64,000 bases of DNA, from the NCBI GenBank assembly GCA_000690595.2, contig JHUT02000006.1, positions 62,001 to 126,000 of the forward strand, given 5' to 3'. Below, piece after piece: positions 17,361 through 26,454 of this stretch (position 1 is its first letter; each line of letters starts with the position of its first letter). Made by a program: the position numbers and the translations under genes. The notes under the pieces were generated by a model. That model did not search any database, had not been told where the DNA came from, and was given only the letters and a program-made list of their open reading frames with translations. Source of the stretch: Natrinema mahii. Lineage in GTDB: Archaea > Halobacteriota > Halobacteria > Halobacteriales > Natrialbaceae.

Positions 17361-18500
17361 ATGAGCGAAGACGAGGGCACGGAGACGTCCGCCCAGGGTG
17401 TCCCGTCCGAGGAGGAATCCGACGACGGCGAGACGGCCGCGGCGGACCCCGACATCTCGACGGATGGGGAATCGGAGCCGGCTCCCGACGCCGAGGAGTC
17501 GGACGCGGAACCCGCGGAAACCGACGACGAGCGCCGGGCGACGACCGACGCCGACGGGGACGCTGCCGAGGGCGAGTCGGCCCCCGAGGCGGACGAGACC
17601 GGCGCGCCCGAGACCAGCGAGGACATCCAGCGACTCCTCGATCGGGTCACCGAGTACGACGACGACCTCGCACGCCAGGTCAGCTCGATCGTCGACGAGG
17701 CCCGCGACCTGAACGGCACCGTCAAACACCAGCGCGAGGAACTCGAGGACCTCGAGCAACGCATCGAGTCACAGGCCGAGACCATCGGCGAACTGCAGGA
17801 CGAACTCGAGGCCCGGGACGACCGACTCGAGGAATACGAGGAGGACGTCGAGGATTTGAAGAGCCGGCTCAAGCGCAAGCAGGCGGACTTCCAGAACTAC
17901 AAGAAACGCGCCAAGAAGCGCCAACAGCAGATCAAAGACCGCGCGACGGAGGATCTCGTCGAGCGGCTCATCACCGTCCGGGACAACCTCAAACGCGCCC
18001 TCGAGGAGGACAGCGACGACGTCGAGAGTCTGCAGGAGGGCGTCGAGATGACGCTCAAGGAGTTCGACCGCATCCTCGAGGACGAGAACGTCGCCGAGAT
18101 CGACCCCGAGCCCGGTACCGAGACCGATCCCCAGCGCCACGAGGTCATGATGCAGGTCGACAGCGACCAGCCCGAGGGGACGGTCGCCGACGTCTACACG
18201 CCCGGCTACGAGATGGGTGACAAGGTCATCCAGAACGCGCAGGTGACGGTCTCGAACGGGGAGTTCGCCGACGACGAGGCCTCGAGCGACGACACGGCCG
18301 CCGGTTCGGACGGCGATGCTGACGGCTCGAGCGACGACGCCGACGGGTCCGGGGCCGACGGGTCCGGGGCCGACGGGTCCGGGACCGACGAGGACCCGGC
18401 CGAGTCCGACGACGGGGCGGCCGACGACGGCGAAGACGACGACGCAGCGGCGATCGAACTCGGCGGCGAAGTCGCCGACGACGCGGCCGACGAGGAGTAA
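17361..18500 (+). CDS. grpE: GrpE nucleotide-exchange factor with long acidic ends
   Basis: A protein of 379 residues, about twice the bacterial length. An acidic low-complexity N-terminus (about 1-85) leads into a long coiled coil (about 105-205) and the GrpE beta domain with EPGTETDPQRHEVMMQV and GDKVIQNAQVTV. The C-terminal 80 residues are Asp/Gly/Ser-rich and include three perfect copies of a five-residue unit (ADGSG). GrpE dimerises and releases ADP from DnaK. The gene lies directly upstream of dnaK. The acidic extensions fit halophilic solubility rather than catalysis. Confidence 0.95.
   Translation: MSEDEGTETSAQGVPSEEESDDGETAAADPDISTDGESEPAPDAEESDAEPAETDDERRATTDADGDAAEGESAPEADETGAPETSEDIQRLLDRVTEYDDDLARQVSSIVDEARDLNGTVKHQREELEDLEQRIESQAETIGELQDELEARDDRLEEYEEDVEDLKSRLKRKQADFQNYKKRAKKRQQQIKDRATEDLVERLITVRDNLKRALEEDSDDVESLQEGVEMTLKEFDRILEDENVAEIDPEPGTETDPQRHEVMMQVDSDQPEGTVADVYTPGYEMGDKVIQNAQVTVSNGEFADDEASSDDTAAGSDGDADGSSDDADGSGADGSGADGSGTDEDPAESDDGAADDGEDDDAAAIELGGEVADDAADEE
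18339..18383 (+). repeat. Three perfect 15-bp tandem repeats inside grpE
   Basis: The unit GCCGACGGGTCCGGG occurs three times head to tail and encodes the ADGSG units in the acidic tail of GrpE. The copy number is likely to vary between strains through slippage. Confidence 0.9.
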
Positions 18501-18688
18501 CCCCACACTCCCGGATCGTCTCCGTTCCGACCCGACGTGTCGGCTCGGTAATTGGCTGTGTGTCGGTCGGTGCCGTTCTCACGACGGACCGACCGATCTC
18601 CCCGCTCGTTTTTACTGCGACCCAACTGACGCGAGCGAGCCGCTACGTCCCCGTATCGGGCTTTAATTCGACAGTCGCGCCCGGCTAG

Positions 18689-18700
18689 TAACCTTTAAAA
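18689..18700 (+). promoter_or_regulatory. TATA-like box for dnaK
   Basis: The run AACCTTTAAAAC lies 27-38 bp upstream of the dnaK ATG at 18727, inside a 226-bp gap after grpE. dnaK therefore probably has its own promoter, as expected for a heat-shock gene, rather than depending on grpE read-through. Confidence 0.55.
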
Positions 18701-18726
18701 CAAAGTGCGCACAATACCCCTCCACG

Positions 18727-20658
18727 ATGGCGAGCAACAAAATTCTCGGAATCGACCTCGGTACGACGAACAGCGCGTTCGCGGTGATGGAAGGCGGCGA
18801 TCCGGAGATCATCGTCAACTCCGAAGGCGAACGGACGACTCCGTCCGTCGTCGCCTTCTCCGACGACGAGCGACTCGTCGGGAAGCCGGCCAAGAACCAG
18901 GCCGTCCAGAACCCCGAAAAGACGATCCAGTCGATCAAGCGCCACATCGGCGAGGAAGATTACACCGTCGAGATCGACGACGAGGAGTACACGCCCGAGG
19001 AGATCTCGGCGATGATCCTCCAGAAGATCAAACGCGACGCCGAGGACTATCTGGGCGACGAAGTCGAGAAAGCCGTCATCACGGTCCCCGCCTACTTCTC
19101 CGACCGACAGCGCCAGGCGACCAAAGACGCCGGCGAGATCGCCGGCTTCGAGGTCGAGCGCATCATCAACGAGCCGACGGCCGCCTCGATGGCCTACGGC
19201 CTCGAGGACGATCAGGATCAGACCGTCCTCGTCTACGACCTCGGCGGGGGGACCTTCGACGTCTCGATCCTGGATCTCGGCGGCGGCGTCTACGAGGTCG
19301 TCGCGACCAACGGCGACAACGACCTCGGCGGTGACGACTGGGACGAGGCCATTATCGACTGGCTCGCCGCGGAGTTCGAGGACGAACACGGGATCGACCT
19401 CCGCGAGGACCGCCAGGCCCTCCAGCGGCTCAAAGACGCCGCCGAGGAGGCCAAGATCGAACTCTCCTCGCGCAAGGAGACCGAGATCAACCTGCCGTTC
19501 ATCACGGCGACCGACGACGGCCCGATCCACCTCGAGGAGTCGCTGACCCGCGCGAAGTTCGAGTCGCTGACCAGCGACCTCATCGAGCGGACCGTCGAGC
19601 CGACCGAGCAGGCCCTCGAGGACGCCGGCTACGAGAAAGACGAGATCGACGAGGTGCTGCTCGTCGGCGGCTCGACGCGGATGCCCCAGGTCGGCGAGAA
19701 GGTCGAAGAGCTGACCGGCAAGGAGCCCCAGAAGAACGTCAACCCCGACGAGGCCGTCTCGCTGGGCGCGGCGATTCAGGGCGGCGTGCTGGGCGGCGAA
19801 GTCGACGACATCGTCCTGCTGGACGTGACCCCGCTCTCGCTGGGGATCGAGGTCAAGGGCGGCCTCTTCGAGCGACTCATCGAGAAGAACACGACGATCC
19901 CGACCGAGGAGTCGAAGATCTTCACCACCGCGGCGGACAACCAGACCACGGTTCAGGTCCGGGTCTTCCAGGGCGAGCGCGAACTGGCCGAGGAAAACGA
20001 GATGCTCGGCGAGTTCCACCTGACCGGCATCCCGCCGGCCCCCGCCGGAACGCCCCAGATCGAGGTCACCTTCTCCATCGACGAGAACGGCATCGTCAAC
20101 GTCTCCGCCGAGGACAAAGGCAGCGGCACCACCGAGGAAATCACCATCGAGGGCGGTGCCGGCCTCTCCGACTCCGAGATCGAGAAGATGCAGCGCGAAG
20201 CCGAGAAACACGCCGAAGAGGACCAGCAAAAGCGCCAGCGCATCGAGGCCCGCAACAACGCCGAGGCGACGATCCAGCGCGCCGAGACGCTGCTCGAGGA
20301 GAACGACGAGCAGGTCGACGACGACCTGCGCGCCGACATCGAGGCCGAGATCGAGGAGCTCGAGGCGACGATCGACGACGACGAGGCCGACGCCGACGAC
20401 ATCGAGGCCGCGACCGAGAGCCTGAGCGAGGAACTGCAGGAGATCGGCAAGCAGGTCTACCAGCAGGAAGCCGGTGCGGGCGCTGCCGGCGCTGGCGGTG
20501 CGGCCGGCGGCGCAGCGGGTGCCGGCGGTGCCGGAATGGGCGGCATGGGCGGCGGTCCGAACCCCGGCCCTGATGCGGGTGCTGCCGGCGACGAGGGCGA
20601 GGAGTTCGTCGACGCCGACTTCGAGGACGTCGACTTCGAGGAAGACGACGAGGAGTAA
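18727..20658 (+). CDS. dnaK: Hsp70 chaperone DnaK
   Basis: A 643-residue Hsp70. [13 protein letters not shown] (about 8-20), the [14 protein letters not shown] phosphate-2 signature near 168-181 and [11 protein letters not shown] mark the actin-like ATPase domain. The linker [14 protein letters not shown] leads into the substrate-binding domain, with the helical lid around 490-590 and a Gly/Ala/Met-rich tail before an acidic end (VDFEEDDEE). It folds and protects proteins in the cytosol together with GrpE and DnaJ, both encoded here. Its length and all signatures are normal for the family. Confidence 0.98.
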   Translation: MASNKILGIDLGTTNSAFAVMEGGDPEIIVNSEGERTTPSVVAFSDDERLVGKPAKNQAVQNPEKTIQSIKRHIGEEDYTVEIDDEEYTPEEISAMILQKIKRDAEDYLGDEVEKAVITVPAYFSDRQRQATKDAGEIAGFEVERIINEPTAASMAYGLEDDQDQTVLVYDLGGGTFDVSILDLGGGVYEVVATNGDNDLGGDDWDEAIIDWLAAEFEDEHGIDLREDRQALQRLKDAAEEAKIELSSRKETEINLPFITATDDGPIHLEESLTRAKFESLTSDLIERTVEPTEQALEDAGYEKDEIDEVLLVGGSTRMPQVGEKVEELTGKEPQKNVNPDEAVSLGAAIQGGVLGGEVDDIVLLDVTPLSLGIEVKGGLFERLIEKNTTIPTEESKIFTTAADNQTTVQVRVFQGERELAEENEMLGEFHLTGIPPAPAGTPQIEVTFSIDENGIVNVSAEDKGSGTTEEITIEGGAGLSDSEIEKMQREAEKHAEEDQQKRQRIEARNNAEATIQRAETLLEENDEQVDDDLRADIEAEIEELEATIDDDEADADDIEAATESLSEELQEIGKQVYQQEAGAGAAGAGGAAGGAAGAGGAGMGGMGGGPNPGPDAGAAGDEGEEFVDADFEDVDFEEDDEE

Positions 20659-20815
20659 CGAGCCTTCCTCACCTTTCGGGCGTGGTCTAACGACCCCGGG
20701 CTTGGTTCCGTGATTCCGTTGCTATCAGATCTGTTCGCCCCGTGCTGAGTGATGGATCTGTTTTGTAGTCCGGACTGTGATAATATTCTTATGTATATGC
20801 GGATTAGAATACGGT

Positions 20816-21244
20816 ATGAATACCCGTCGGTTGCTGCTCGCTTCGATAGGCGCTCTTGGCAGCGCTCCCCTCGGTGGTTGCTCTCTTCGCACGAGCAAAG
20901 ACACCAATCGGCACTACGTAGATATGCTAAACGGCAGTGACAAATCGCACACGTTCATAGTCACTGTTTCCAACGAAAGCGGCGAAGAAATCTTCGGCGA
21001 AGTATACGATCTAGAGCCGCTTACCGGCGACGAAAACCAGATAATCGAAGGTACTCCTGCAGAATTTTCTGTTGCTATCGATGATAATAAACCCGAGGTC
21101 TTCCACTGGGATCCGCAAGTGGGTACTGACCCTCATTCTGACGAGTGTTCCGAAGGAACATCTACAAGCTTAACAATCTATTACAATATGCAAGAAGGTG
21201 AAGGTCTGAAACCGAGCTACGGCTGTGAGACGGTTACTGATTAA
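20816..21244 (+). CDS. Small lipoprotein of unknown function
   Basis: A protein of 142 residues starting MNTRRLLLASIGALGSAPLGGC. Twin Arg, a hydrophobic stretch and the lipobox LGGC (Cys22) mark a Tat- or Sec-exported lipoprotein. The mature part is a short beta-rich domain (HTFIVTVSNESGEEIFGEVYDL). It is visibly AT-richer than dnaK and dnaJ around it and its codons are less GC-biased, which suggests acquisition. It separates dnaK from dnaJ. The preceding TATTCTTATGTATATG run is a plausible promoter. It has no recognised family. Confidence 0.75.
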   Translation: MNTRRLLLASIGALGSAPLGGCSLRTSKDTNRHYVDMLNGSDKSHTFIVTVSNESGEEIFGEVYDLEPLTGDENQIIEGTPAEFSVAIDDNKPEVFHWDPQVGTDPHSDECSEGTSTSLTIYYNMQEGEGLKPSYGCETVTD

Positions 21245-21361
21245 AAATGATCCCGACTACTTCGATTCAGCGGAGTTGTTTGTGATAGTGTCGCCTCGCA
21301 GGCAGCCTCTGAATTATCGCGAGCGAACTGAGTGAGCGAGCGGGCCGACGACCGATGTGAA

Positions 21362-21458
21362 GGCTCGCTATGCGAGCCGAAACGGAGGGTGGAGTGCTTT
21401 TGATCAACCTTTTGCCGAGCGACCGAGCGAAAGCGAGGGAGCGCAGAGCAAAAGGTTG
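21362..21458. repeat. Palindromic intergenic repeats upstream of dnaJ
   Basis: There are two inverted repeats: a 7-bp stem GGCTCGC/GCGAGCC with a 3-base loop (21362-21378), and an 11-bp pair CAACCTTTTGC/GCAAAAGGTTG (21405-21415 and 21448-21458) enclosing GAGCGA-rich sequence. Similar GAGCGA-rich palindromes are scattered in haloarchaeal intergenic DNA. It could be a decayed MITE or a regulatory structure. It lies in the 265-bp gene-free gap before dnaJ. Confidence 0.6.
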
Positions 21459-21509
21459 TGGTGGAACGGTCGTTTCAAGTGGTTCAGACGAGTATCGGTT
21501 GCACAACGA

Positions 21510-22694
21510 ATGAGCGAGGACTTCTACGACGTACTCGGCGTGAGCCCCGACGCCTCGACGGAGGAGATCAAGCAGGCGTATCGGACGAAAGCCACTGAGT
21601 ACCACCCCGACGTCAGCGACGACCCCGACGCCGAGGAGAAGTTCAAGAAGATCCAGAAGGCAAAGCAGGTCCTGACCGACGAGGAGAAACGCGAGGCCTA
21701 CGACCAGATGGGCCACGATCGCTACGAGCAGGCCGAGAAACACGGCTTCGACGCCAGCGAGTCCGGCGGCGCGGGCGGTATGGGCGGCGGCCCGTTCGGC
21801 GGCGGCATGGGCGGTGGCGGTATGGGTGGTATGGGCGGCGGTGGCGGCGGCCTCGGCGACCTCTTCGAACAGGTCTTCGGCGGCGGTGGCGGCGGTCGCG
21901 GCCGCCGTCGCCCCCGCAAGGGCCGCGACCTGCGAACCGAACTCGAGATCGACTTACAAGAGGCCTACGAGGGGGCAGAAAAGCAGTTCTCGCTCGAGCG
22001 GCCCGAGGAGTGTGACGTCTGCGAGGGCGAGGGCCACCCGCCGGAGGCCGACGCCGAGACCTGTCCGGAGTGTCAGGGCCGCGGGCAGGTGACCCAGGTC
22101 CAGCAGACGCCGCTCGGTCGGGTCCAGCAGACGACGGCCTGTCCCCGCTGTGAAGGCGAGGGGACGCTGTACTCCGAGACCTGCGGCGAGTGTCGCGGTG
22201 AGGGCTACGTCCGCACCGAGGCGACGCTGACCGTCGAGGTCCCGGCCGGCATTCAGGAGGGCCAGACGCTGCGGATGGAAGGCGAGGGCGCGCCCAGCCC
22301 CGACGGCGGCCCCCGCGGCGACCTGCTGATCGACGTCTCGATCCGCGACCACGAGGAGTTCGAACGCGAGGGCGACGACCTGCGCTACCGACTGCCCATC
22401 TCGTTCCCGCAGGCCACGTTCGGCGACACCGTCGAGGTCCCCACCCTCGAGGGCGGTGCCGAGTTCGAGATCCCCCAGGGAACCCAGAGCGGCGAGACCT
22501 TCCGCCTCGAGGGCAAGGGGATGCCCCGACTGCGCGGTCGCGGACAGGGCGACCTCTACGTCAAGGTGCAGGTCGTCACCCCCGAGAGCCTCAACGAGGA
22601 CCAGCGCGAGGCCCTCGAGGAGTTCGCGGAGGCCGGCGGCGACGAGATCGAGGTCAAGGAAGGCTTCTTCGAGAAGATCAAGCGGGCGTTCTGA
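21510..22694 (+). CDS. dnaJ: Hsp40 co-chaperone DnaJ
   Basis: A 394-residue type I J protein starting [16 protein letters not shown]. The J domain spans 1-70 (HPD appears in YHPDVSDDP), followed by a Gly/Met-rich linker (about 85-130), a zinc domain of four CxxCxGxG-type repeats ([36 protein letters not shown]; about 165-235) and two C-terminal beta-barrel domains. It delivers substrates to DnaK and stimulates its ATPase. The ORF is open upstream to 21357, but that part is repeat sequence and not conserved. Confidence 0.97.
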   Translation: MSEDFYDVLGVSPDASTEEIKQAYRTKATEYHPDVSDDPDAEEKFKKIQKAKQVLTDEEKREAYDQMGHDRYEQAEKHGFDASESGGAGGMGGGPFGGGMGGGGMGGMGGGGGGLGDLFEQVFGGGGGGRGRRRPRKGRDLRTELEIDLQEAYEGAEKQFSLERPEECDVCEGEGHPPEADAETCPECQGRGQVTQVQQTPLGRVQQTTACPRCEGEGTLYSETCGECRGEGYVRTEATLTVEVPAGIQEGQTLRMEGEGAPSPDGGPRGDLLIDVSIRDHEEFEREGDDLRYRLPISFPQATFGDTVEVPTLEGGAEFEIPQGTQSGETFRLEGKGMPRLRGRGQGDLYVKVQVVTPESLNEDQREALEEFAEAGGDEIEVKEGFFEKIKRAF

Positions 22695-22972
22695 ACCGAC
22701 GACAGTCCGGTCGGGTCCTCGTCTCGAGTCGGACAGTAGCGGCGCGGGGTTCTCAGTCGACGCCGAGTTCGTCGAGCAGGGGGTGTACGGACCGAACGCT
22801 CCTCCGTCGATGGCTTCGGTATGTGAACTACCCCTCTCAGTGTCGGCGAGGTCGACGCGGTTATTCGGATCCGTTGGCCACTCGCTGCGGATATCCGTTC
22901 GGCCTGATGAGTGTCGTGATAACAACCAACACGTGTTATACTCATCGCGACCGAACGACCGCGTGGAATACC
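22695..22972. other. Intergenic stretch with probable promoter
   Basis: No gene is supported in these 278 bp. GTGTTATACTC (22933-22943) resembles a TATA box and lies about 30-40 bp before the DJ-1/PfpI start at 22973. I see nothing else in the rest. Confidence 0.4.
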
Positions 22973-23566
22973 ATGACAGAACAACGAATCTTGCTCCTCG
23001 CGGGCGACTTCGTCGAGGATTACGAGGTTATGGTCCCGTTTCAGGCGCTCGAGATGATCGGCCACGAGGTCCACGCCGTCTGTCCGGAGAAGGCGGCCGG
23101 CGACACCTGTCCGACGGCGGTCCACGACTTCGAGGGCGATCAAACGTACACCGAGAAACCGGGCCATCAGTTCGAACTGACCCACGACTTCGACGCGGTC
23201 GAGCCGTCCGAGTACGACGCGCTGGTGGTCCCGGGCGGGCGCGCGCCGGAGTACCTCCGGACCTACGACGAGGTCCTCGAGATCACGCGGCACTTCTTCG
23301 AGGCGGACAAACCCGTCGCGGCGCTGTGTCACGGCCTCCAGATCCTCGCCGCGGCGGACGTCCTCGAGGGTCGAACCTGTACCGGGTATCCGGCGCTCGA
23401 GGCCGACGTCCGGGGCGCCGGCGCGGAGTGGACCGGCGAGGTGACCCGCGACGGGAACCTCGTGACGGGACAGGCCTGGCCCGATCACCCCGAGTGGCTC
23501 GCCGAATTCCTCGAGGTCCTCGGGACCGACGTAGATCACGCCGAGCCGGCGGCCGCCGACGACTGA
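22973..23566 (+). CDS. DJ-1/PfpI family protein
   Basis: A 197-residue protein starting [18 protein letters not shown]. Glu in GDFVEDYE and the nucleophile elbow [10 protein letters not shown] (Cys about residue 120) match the conserved Glu/Cys of the DJ-1/PfpI superfamily. [17 protein letters not shown] and [14 protein letters not shown] are further family blocks. Members include deglycases, glyoxalase-III-like enzymes and cysteine peptidases; the exact activity cannot be decided here. It is cytosolic and follows the dnaJ region with its own promoter. Confidence 0.9.
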   Translation: MTEQRILLLAGDFVEDYEVMVPFQALEMIGHEVHAVCPEKAAGDTCPTAVHDFEGDQTYTEKPGHQFELTHDFDAVEPSEYDALVVPGGRAPEYLRTYDEVLEITRHFFEADKPVAALCHGLQILAAADVLEGRTCTGYPALEADVRGAGAEWTGEVTRDGNLVTGQAWPDHPEWLAEFLEVLGTDVDHAEPAAADD

Positions 23567-23586
23567 GCCGGAGTATTGTCGCTGTT

Positions 23587-23625
23587 TACCGGTGTCCCCG
23601 CAGGACGGTCGCGGGTACACCGGTA
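23587..23625 (-). repeat. Intergenic hairpin, copy 1 of a three-member family
   Basis: A long stem (14 of 15 pairs; arms 23587-23601 and 23611-23625) with a 9-base loop that reads GACCGTCCT on the minus strand. The same loop occurs in copy 3 at 34577, and a related one in copy 2 at 25851, on stems of different sequence. It lies between the DJ-1 and AMP-binding-like genes. Confidence 0.8.
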
Positions 23626-23749
23626 CTGACTGACGGGAAACCGGATGAGGCGGGCGACGCGACCGAACCCCGCCGTATAGCGGGAGTCGAAGGCGAGACG
23701 GACGACGCGAGTCGGCGTGCTTTTTCCCCCGCGGTCCCCAGTCTCGAGC

Positions 23750-24502
23750 ATGAACGTTGGGACGGTCGACGACCTGCTCACCCGCGAACTGCGGGACGAC
23801 CGGATCGCCCTCGTCGACGCGACGGGGCGGGAGTACGACTACCACTGGCTGTGTACGACCGCGTGGAAGGCCGGCAACTTCCTGCGCCACTCGGGCGTTC
23901 GCGAGGGCGTCACCGTCGGCGTCGTCGGCGACGGCCCCCTCGCCCTGCTGGCCTGCTTGGGCACGACGCTGCTCGAGGGGACCACCCGATTCGACCCCCC
24001 GACCGACCTCGCGGGCGAGGACGACTTCCGGACGCTCGTCGCGCCCGTCAGCGCGCTCGAGTCCTACGACCTCCCACAGGGGGCCCAGCGGGTCGGGTAC
24101 GGTGACGAGCCCGACGCCCCGGACGTCCATCACTTCGACGCGGGACTGTGGAGCGAGAACCCGTCGTTCCCGCCGCTCTCGATCGACCCGAACACCGCGA
24201 TCCTGACCGACGGCGAACGGACGGTCACGCACGGGCAGGCCCTCGAGGCCGCACACGGCGTCCTCGAGGAGTCCGACCTCGCGGCCGACGACCGCGTCGT
24301 GATCCGAGAACCGCTGTCTGACCCCCGGACCGTCGTCGCGGGCGTGATCGCGCCACTGCTCGCGAAGGCCGTGATCGTGCTGCCGGGCGACGCAAACGGC
24401 GGTGAGAAACTGGGCGACTACGCCGTCTCGAGCGCCGCCGACGCGTCGGTTCCGGAGTCGGGTCGGATCGATCTCGAGTCGGTGTCGCTCCGCGAGGACT
24501 GA
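23750..24502 (+). CDS. AMP-binding-like protein, shortened and probably non-catalytic
   Basis: A protein of 250 residues starting MNVGTVDDLLTREL. The order of elements (LVDATGREYDYHWLCTTAWKAGNFL, GVTVGVVGDGPLALLACLGTTLLE) mimics the N-terminal subdomain of acyl-CoA/acetyl-CoA synthetases. The Ser/Thr/Gly-rich AMP-binding loop (SSGTTG-PKG) is missing and replaced by AILTDGERTVTHGQALEAA. The full enzymes have over 500 residues. It is best read as a reduced haloarchaeal paralogue that cannot adenylate; a regulatory or carrier role is speculation. Its stop directly abuts the stop of the convergent gene at 24503. Confidence 0.65.
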   Translation: MNVGTVDDLLTRELRDDRIALVDATGREYDYHWLCTTAWKAGNFLRHSGVREGVTVGVVGDGPLALLACLGTTLLEGTTRFDPPTDLAGEDDFRTLVAPVSALESYDLPQGAQRVGYGDEPDAPDVHHFDAGLWSENPSFPPLSIDPNTAILTDGERTVTHGQALEAAHGVLEESDLAADDRVVIREPLSDPRTVVAGVIAPLLAKAVIVLPGDANGGEKLGDYAVSSAADASVPESGRIDLESVSLRED

Positions 24503-25249
24503 TCACGGGACGTTCGACAGCCGATCATCGAGTTCCGCCGTCGTGGTCCACGAAAAGCACCGGTTCAGCGATTCGAGGTGAACGAGCGAATCGGTTATCA
24601 CGCCGCTGTACGACGGCGTCCGACCGCCGAGTTCGGTCTCTAGATACGACTCGAGATCTCGTACAGAGATGGCCAGTCCTCGATCGCAAGCGCGTTCAGC
24701 GAGCGCGGCGAGTTCCCCGTCGAGATCGTCGGCGTGATAGGCCAGTTCGACGGCTCGAGCGAGGACCGCGTCTCGCGTCGTGAGTAGTGACTCGTCGTCG
24801 TACCGTTCCTCCCGCGCCCGAGGGAAGAGATACGTGCGCTCGAGCAGCGTCGGGCGTTCGACGCGTCCGAACTCGGCGACCGCCCCGCCGGTGTCGTGTT
24901 CGAGAACCAGCGGAATCGAGTCCGCGTAGAGGGCGTGGAGGAAGAAATTCACTTTGAGAGCTGGCACGTCGTCCGACACGTTCAGATCAGGCTGCGTGGC
25001 GAGCAGGTACGCGTAGGCGTCGTGCCGATGATTCAGCACGTCGAGTACCTCGTCGAGACGGTACTTGAACGGCGACTCGTAACTGCCCAGCACGAAATAC
25101 GTCGAATGCGGACCGAAGAGGTGTTCGTGTCGCTCTCGCATATACGAGAGGAGTCGTTCGCCGTCCGCCGGATCGAGTTCGACTCCGTAGAGGACGTCGT
25201 TCAGAACGAAGTCCGTGAGTTCGTCGGTGCGCTCCGGTATTTTATCCAT
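24503..25249 (-). CDS. Unknown protein with possible nucleotide-processing alpha/beta fold
   Basis: A protein of 248 residues starting MDKIPERTDELTDFVLNDVL; the codons before 25249 do not look coding. The core has STYFVLGSYESPFKYRLDEVL, an AYAYLLATQPDL strand and IPLVLEHDTGGAVAEFGRV. Buried strands followed by a Gly/Glu-rich loop recall TIR-like or nucleoside-deoxyribosyltransferase-like sandwiches, but no family is certain. The C-terminus is helical. It diverges from the winged-helix gene at 25350 across a 100-bp gap, and the two probably form one module. The fold suggestion is inference. Confidence 0.6.
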   Translation of the reverse strand: MDKIPERTDELTDFVLNDVLYGVELDPADGERLLSYMRERHEHLFGPHSTYFVLGSYESPFKYRLDEVLDVLNHRHDAYAYLLATQPDLNVSDDVPALKVNFFLHALYADSIPLVLEHDTGGAVAEFGRVERPTLLERTYLFPRAREERYDDESLLTTRDAVLARAVELAYHADDLDGELAALAERACDRGLAISVRDLESYLETELGGRTPSYSGVITDSLVHLESLNRCFSWTTTAELDDRLSNVP

Positions 25250-25349
25250 GCAGACCGGTATGGGAAAAGAATCTAATAACCATACTGGTCTAACGTAGGG
25301 AAGTCTATCCCGTGTTCTTATGTGAGCCGGCATCGTACATCTGGATACC

Positions 25350-25823
25350 ATGGCCGATATCTCCGCGCGGTCGGACGCCGACCGCGAGGAAAACCCCTTG
25401 GAGCGACAGCGAGAGCTGATGGCGTTGCTGTCACAGGAAACGCGACACGGCATCGTTCAGGCGCTTCTGGGGCATCCGGAGCATCTCGCGTCGGTGGACG
25501 AAATCAACCACTTCGTCCCGAGTAAATCGAAAAAGACCGTCGAAGAGCAGATAGACGTACTCGTCGACGCTGACATTCTCGAGAGCTACGAGTACCCCCC
25601 GAACAGGGACCGGCGCGGCCTGCCGTGGAAGTTCTACGGCTTTACCGAGTACGGTACCGGTGTCCTCGGGGACTTCAACTACCTGAAGGGCGTCCCGATG
25701 GCGAGAGCCGTTCACCGGAAAACGCGAACGCCCGAGAAGATCGAGCGCCACGAAACGGCCCCGCGACCGCCGCTCCCGGCACCGGTCCGTGCGACGTTCC
25801 GACTCGACGAGGAAGCGGACTGA
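25350..25823 (+). CDS. ArsR-like winged-helix regulator
   Basis: A 157-residue protein with a winged helix at about residues 25-95: LMALLSQETRHGIVQALLGH, SVDEINHFVPSKSKKTVEEQIDVL (recognition helix) and ADILESYEYPP, followed by a wing that runs into KFYGFTEYGTGVL. The tail is Arg/Pro-rich. It is likely a DNA-binding repressor or activator. It diverges from the unknown gene at 24503-25249, so autoregulation and control of that partner are the simplest reading. The effector is unknown. Confidence 0.8.
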   Translation: MADISARSDADREENPLERQRELMALLSQETRHGIVQALLGHPEHLASVDEINHFVPSKSKKTVEEQIDVLVDADILESYEYPPNRDRRGLPWKFYGFTEYGTGVLGDFNYLKGVPMARAVHRKTRTPEKIERHETAPRPPLPAPVRATFRLDEEAD

Positions 25824-25850
25824 GACGGGCTACTGTACGTCATTTTCGGG

Positions 25851-25876
25851 GCGACCGCGACACGGCCTGCGGTCGC
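25851..25876 (+). repeat. Intergenic hairpin, copy 2 of a three-member family
   Basis: A perfect 8-bp stem GCGACCGC/GCGGTCGC closes a 10-base loop GACACGGCCT. The loop shares GAC at one end and CCT at the other with copies 1 and 3. The bases after it (ACCGGTACATCGGTAC) match the downstream flank of copy 3 at most positions. It lies 27 bp after the winged-helix stop. Confidence 0.75.
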
Positions 25877-25907
25877 ACCGGTACATCGGTACGGCAAACC
25901 GTATGAG

Positions 25908-26397
25908 TCACAGCTGCCGGTACAGCAGTCCCTCGAGGGCCGGTCCCGAGAGGACCTCGTTCCGGACCTGCCCGACGTCGTCCAGCGAGGCGGCGGTAGG
26001 TGTAGGCCGGCGTCCGGCGGACGTCACAGTCGACGCCCAGCGCCTCGACACGCCGTTCGACCGTCTCGATTGCCGCTTCGTTCGCCGCGGCGTACTGGCG
26101 CGCTTTCTCCGTCCCGAACTGCGAGACGAGCCGGTCGTAGCACAGCCCGTGCTGGACGGTGAGCTTCGCCGTCGTGTGTCCGGTCGTCCCCTCGGCGATC
26201 CGGTCGGCCTCGAGGACGGCGACCGATCGGCCGGCGTCCTGTAGTTCGATCGCGGCGCTCAGGCCGGTGATCCCGCCGCCGACGACGGCCGCGTCGACGG
26301 TGAGTCCGTCCTCGAGCGGGCCGTACTCGGTCGTCGGGGTCGTGGCGAGCCACAGCGACTCGGGACGCGGGGACTCGGTTGGGTTCGGGTTCGACAT
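25908..26397 (-). pseudogene. FAD-dependent oxidoreductase remnant (DAO family)
   Basis: From ATG 26397 the frame encodes the N-terminal about 140 residues of a DAO-type flavoprotein. The dinucleotide-binding loop is VVGGGITGLSAAIEL and the family block EGTTGHTTAKLTVQHGL follows. After RRTPAYTY the frame degenerates into Arg/Gly-rich nonsense. In another frame the same DNA continues as ASLDDVGQVRNEVLSGPALE and stops at 25908. Intact members have about 400-500 residues with a substrate-binding domain, which is absent. It is therefore a frameshifted, 3'-truncated gene, possibly joined to the end of another gene. Confidence 0.75.
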
Positions 26398-26454
26398 CGG
26401 GATGCGGATCGGGCTCTCCACACCCAGACAAAAGGACTGGGGGTGGGCGCGGGG

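Noticed and set aside
18301-18500. Tandem repeats in the grpE tail as a CRISPR-like or mobile element
   Set aside because: There are three 15-bp units in frame inside a low-complexity acidic tail. This is ordinary slippage in a coding region.
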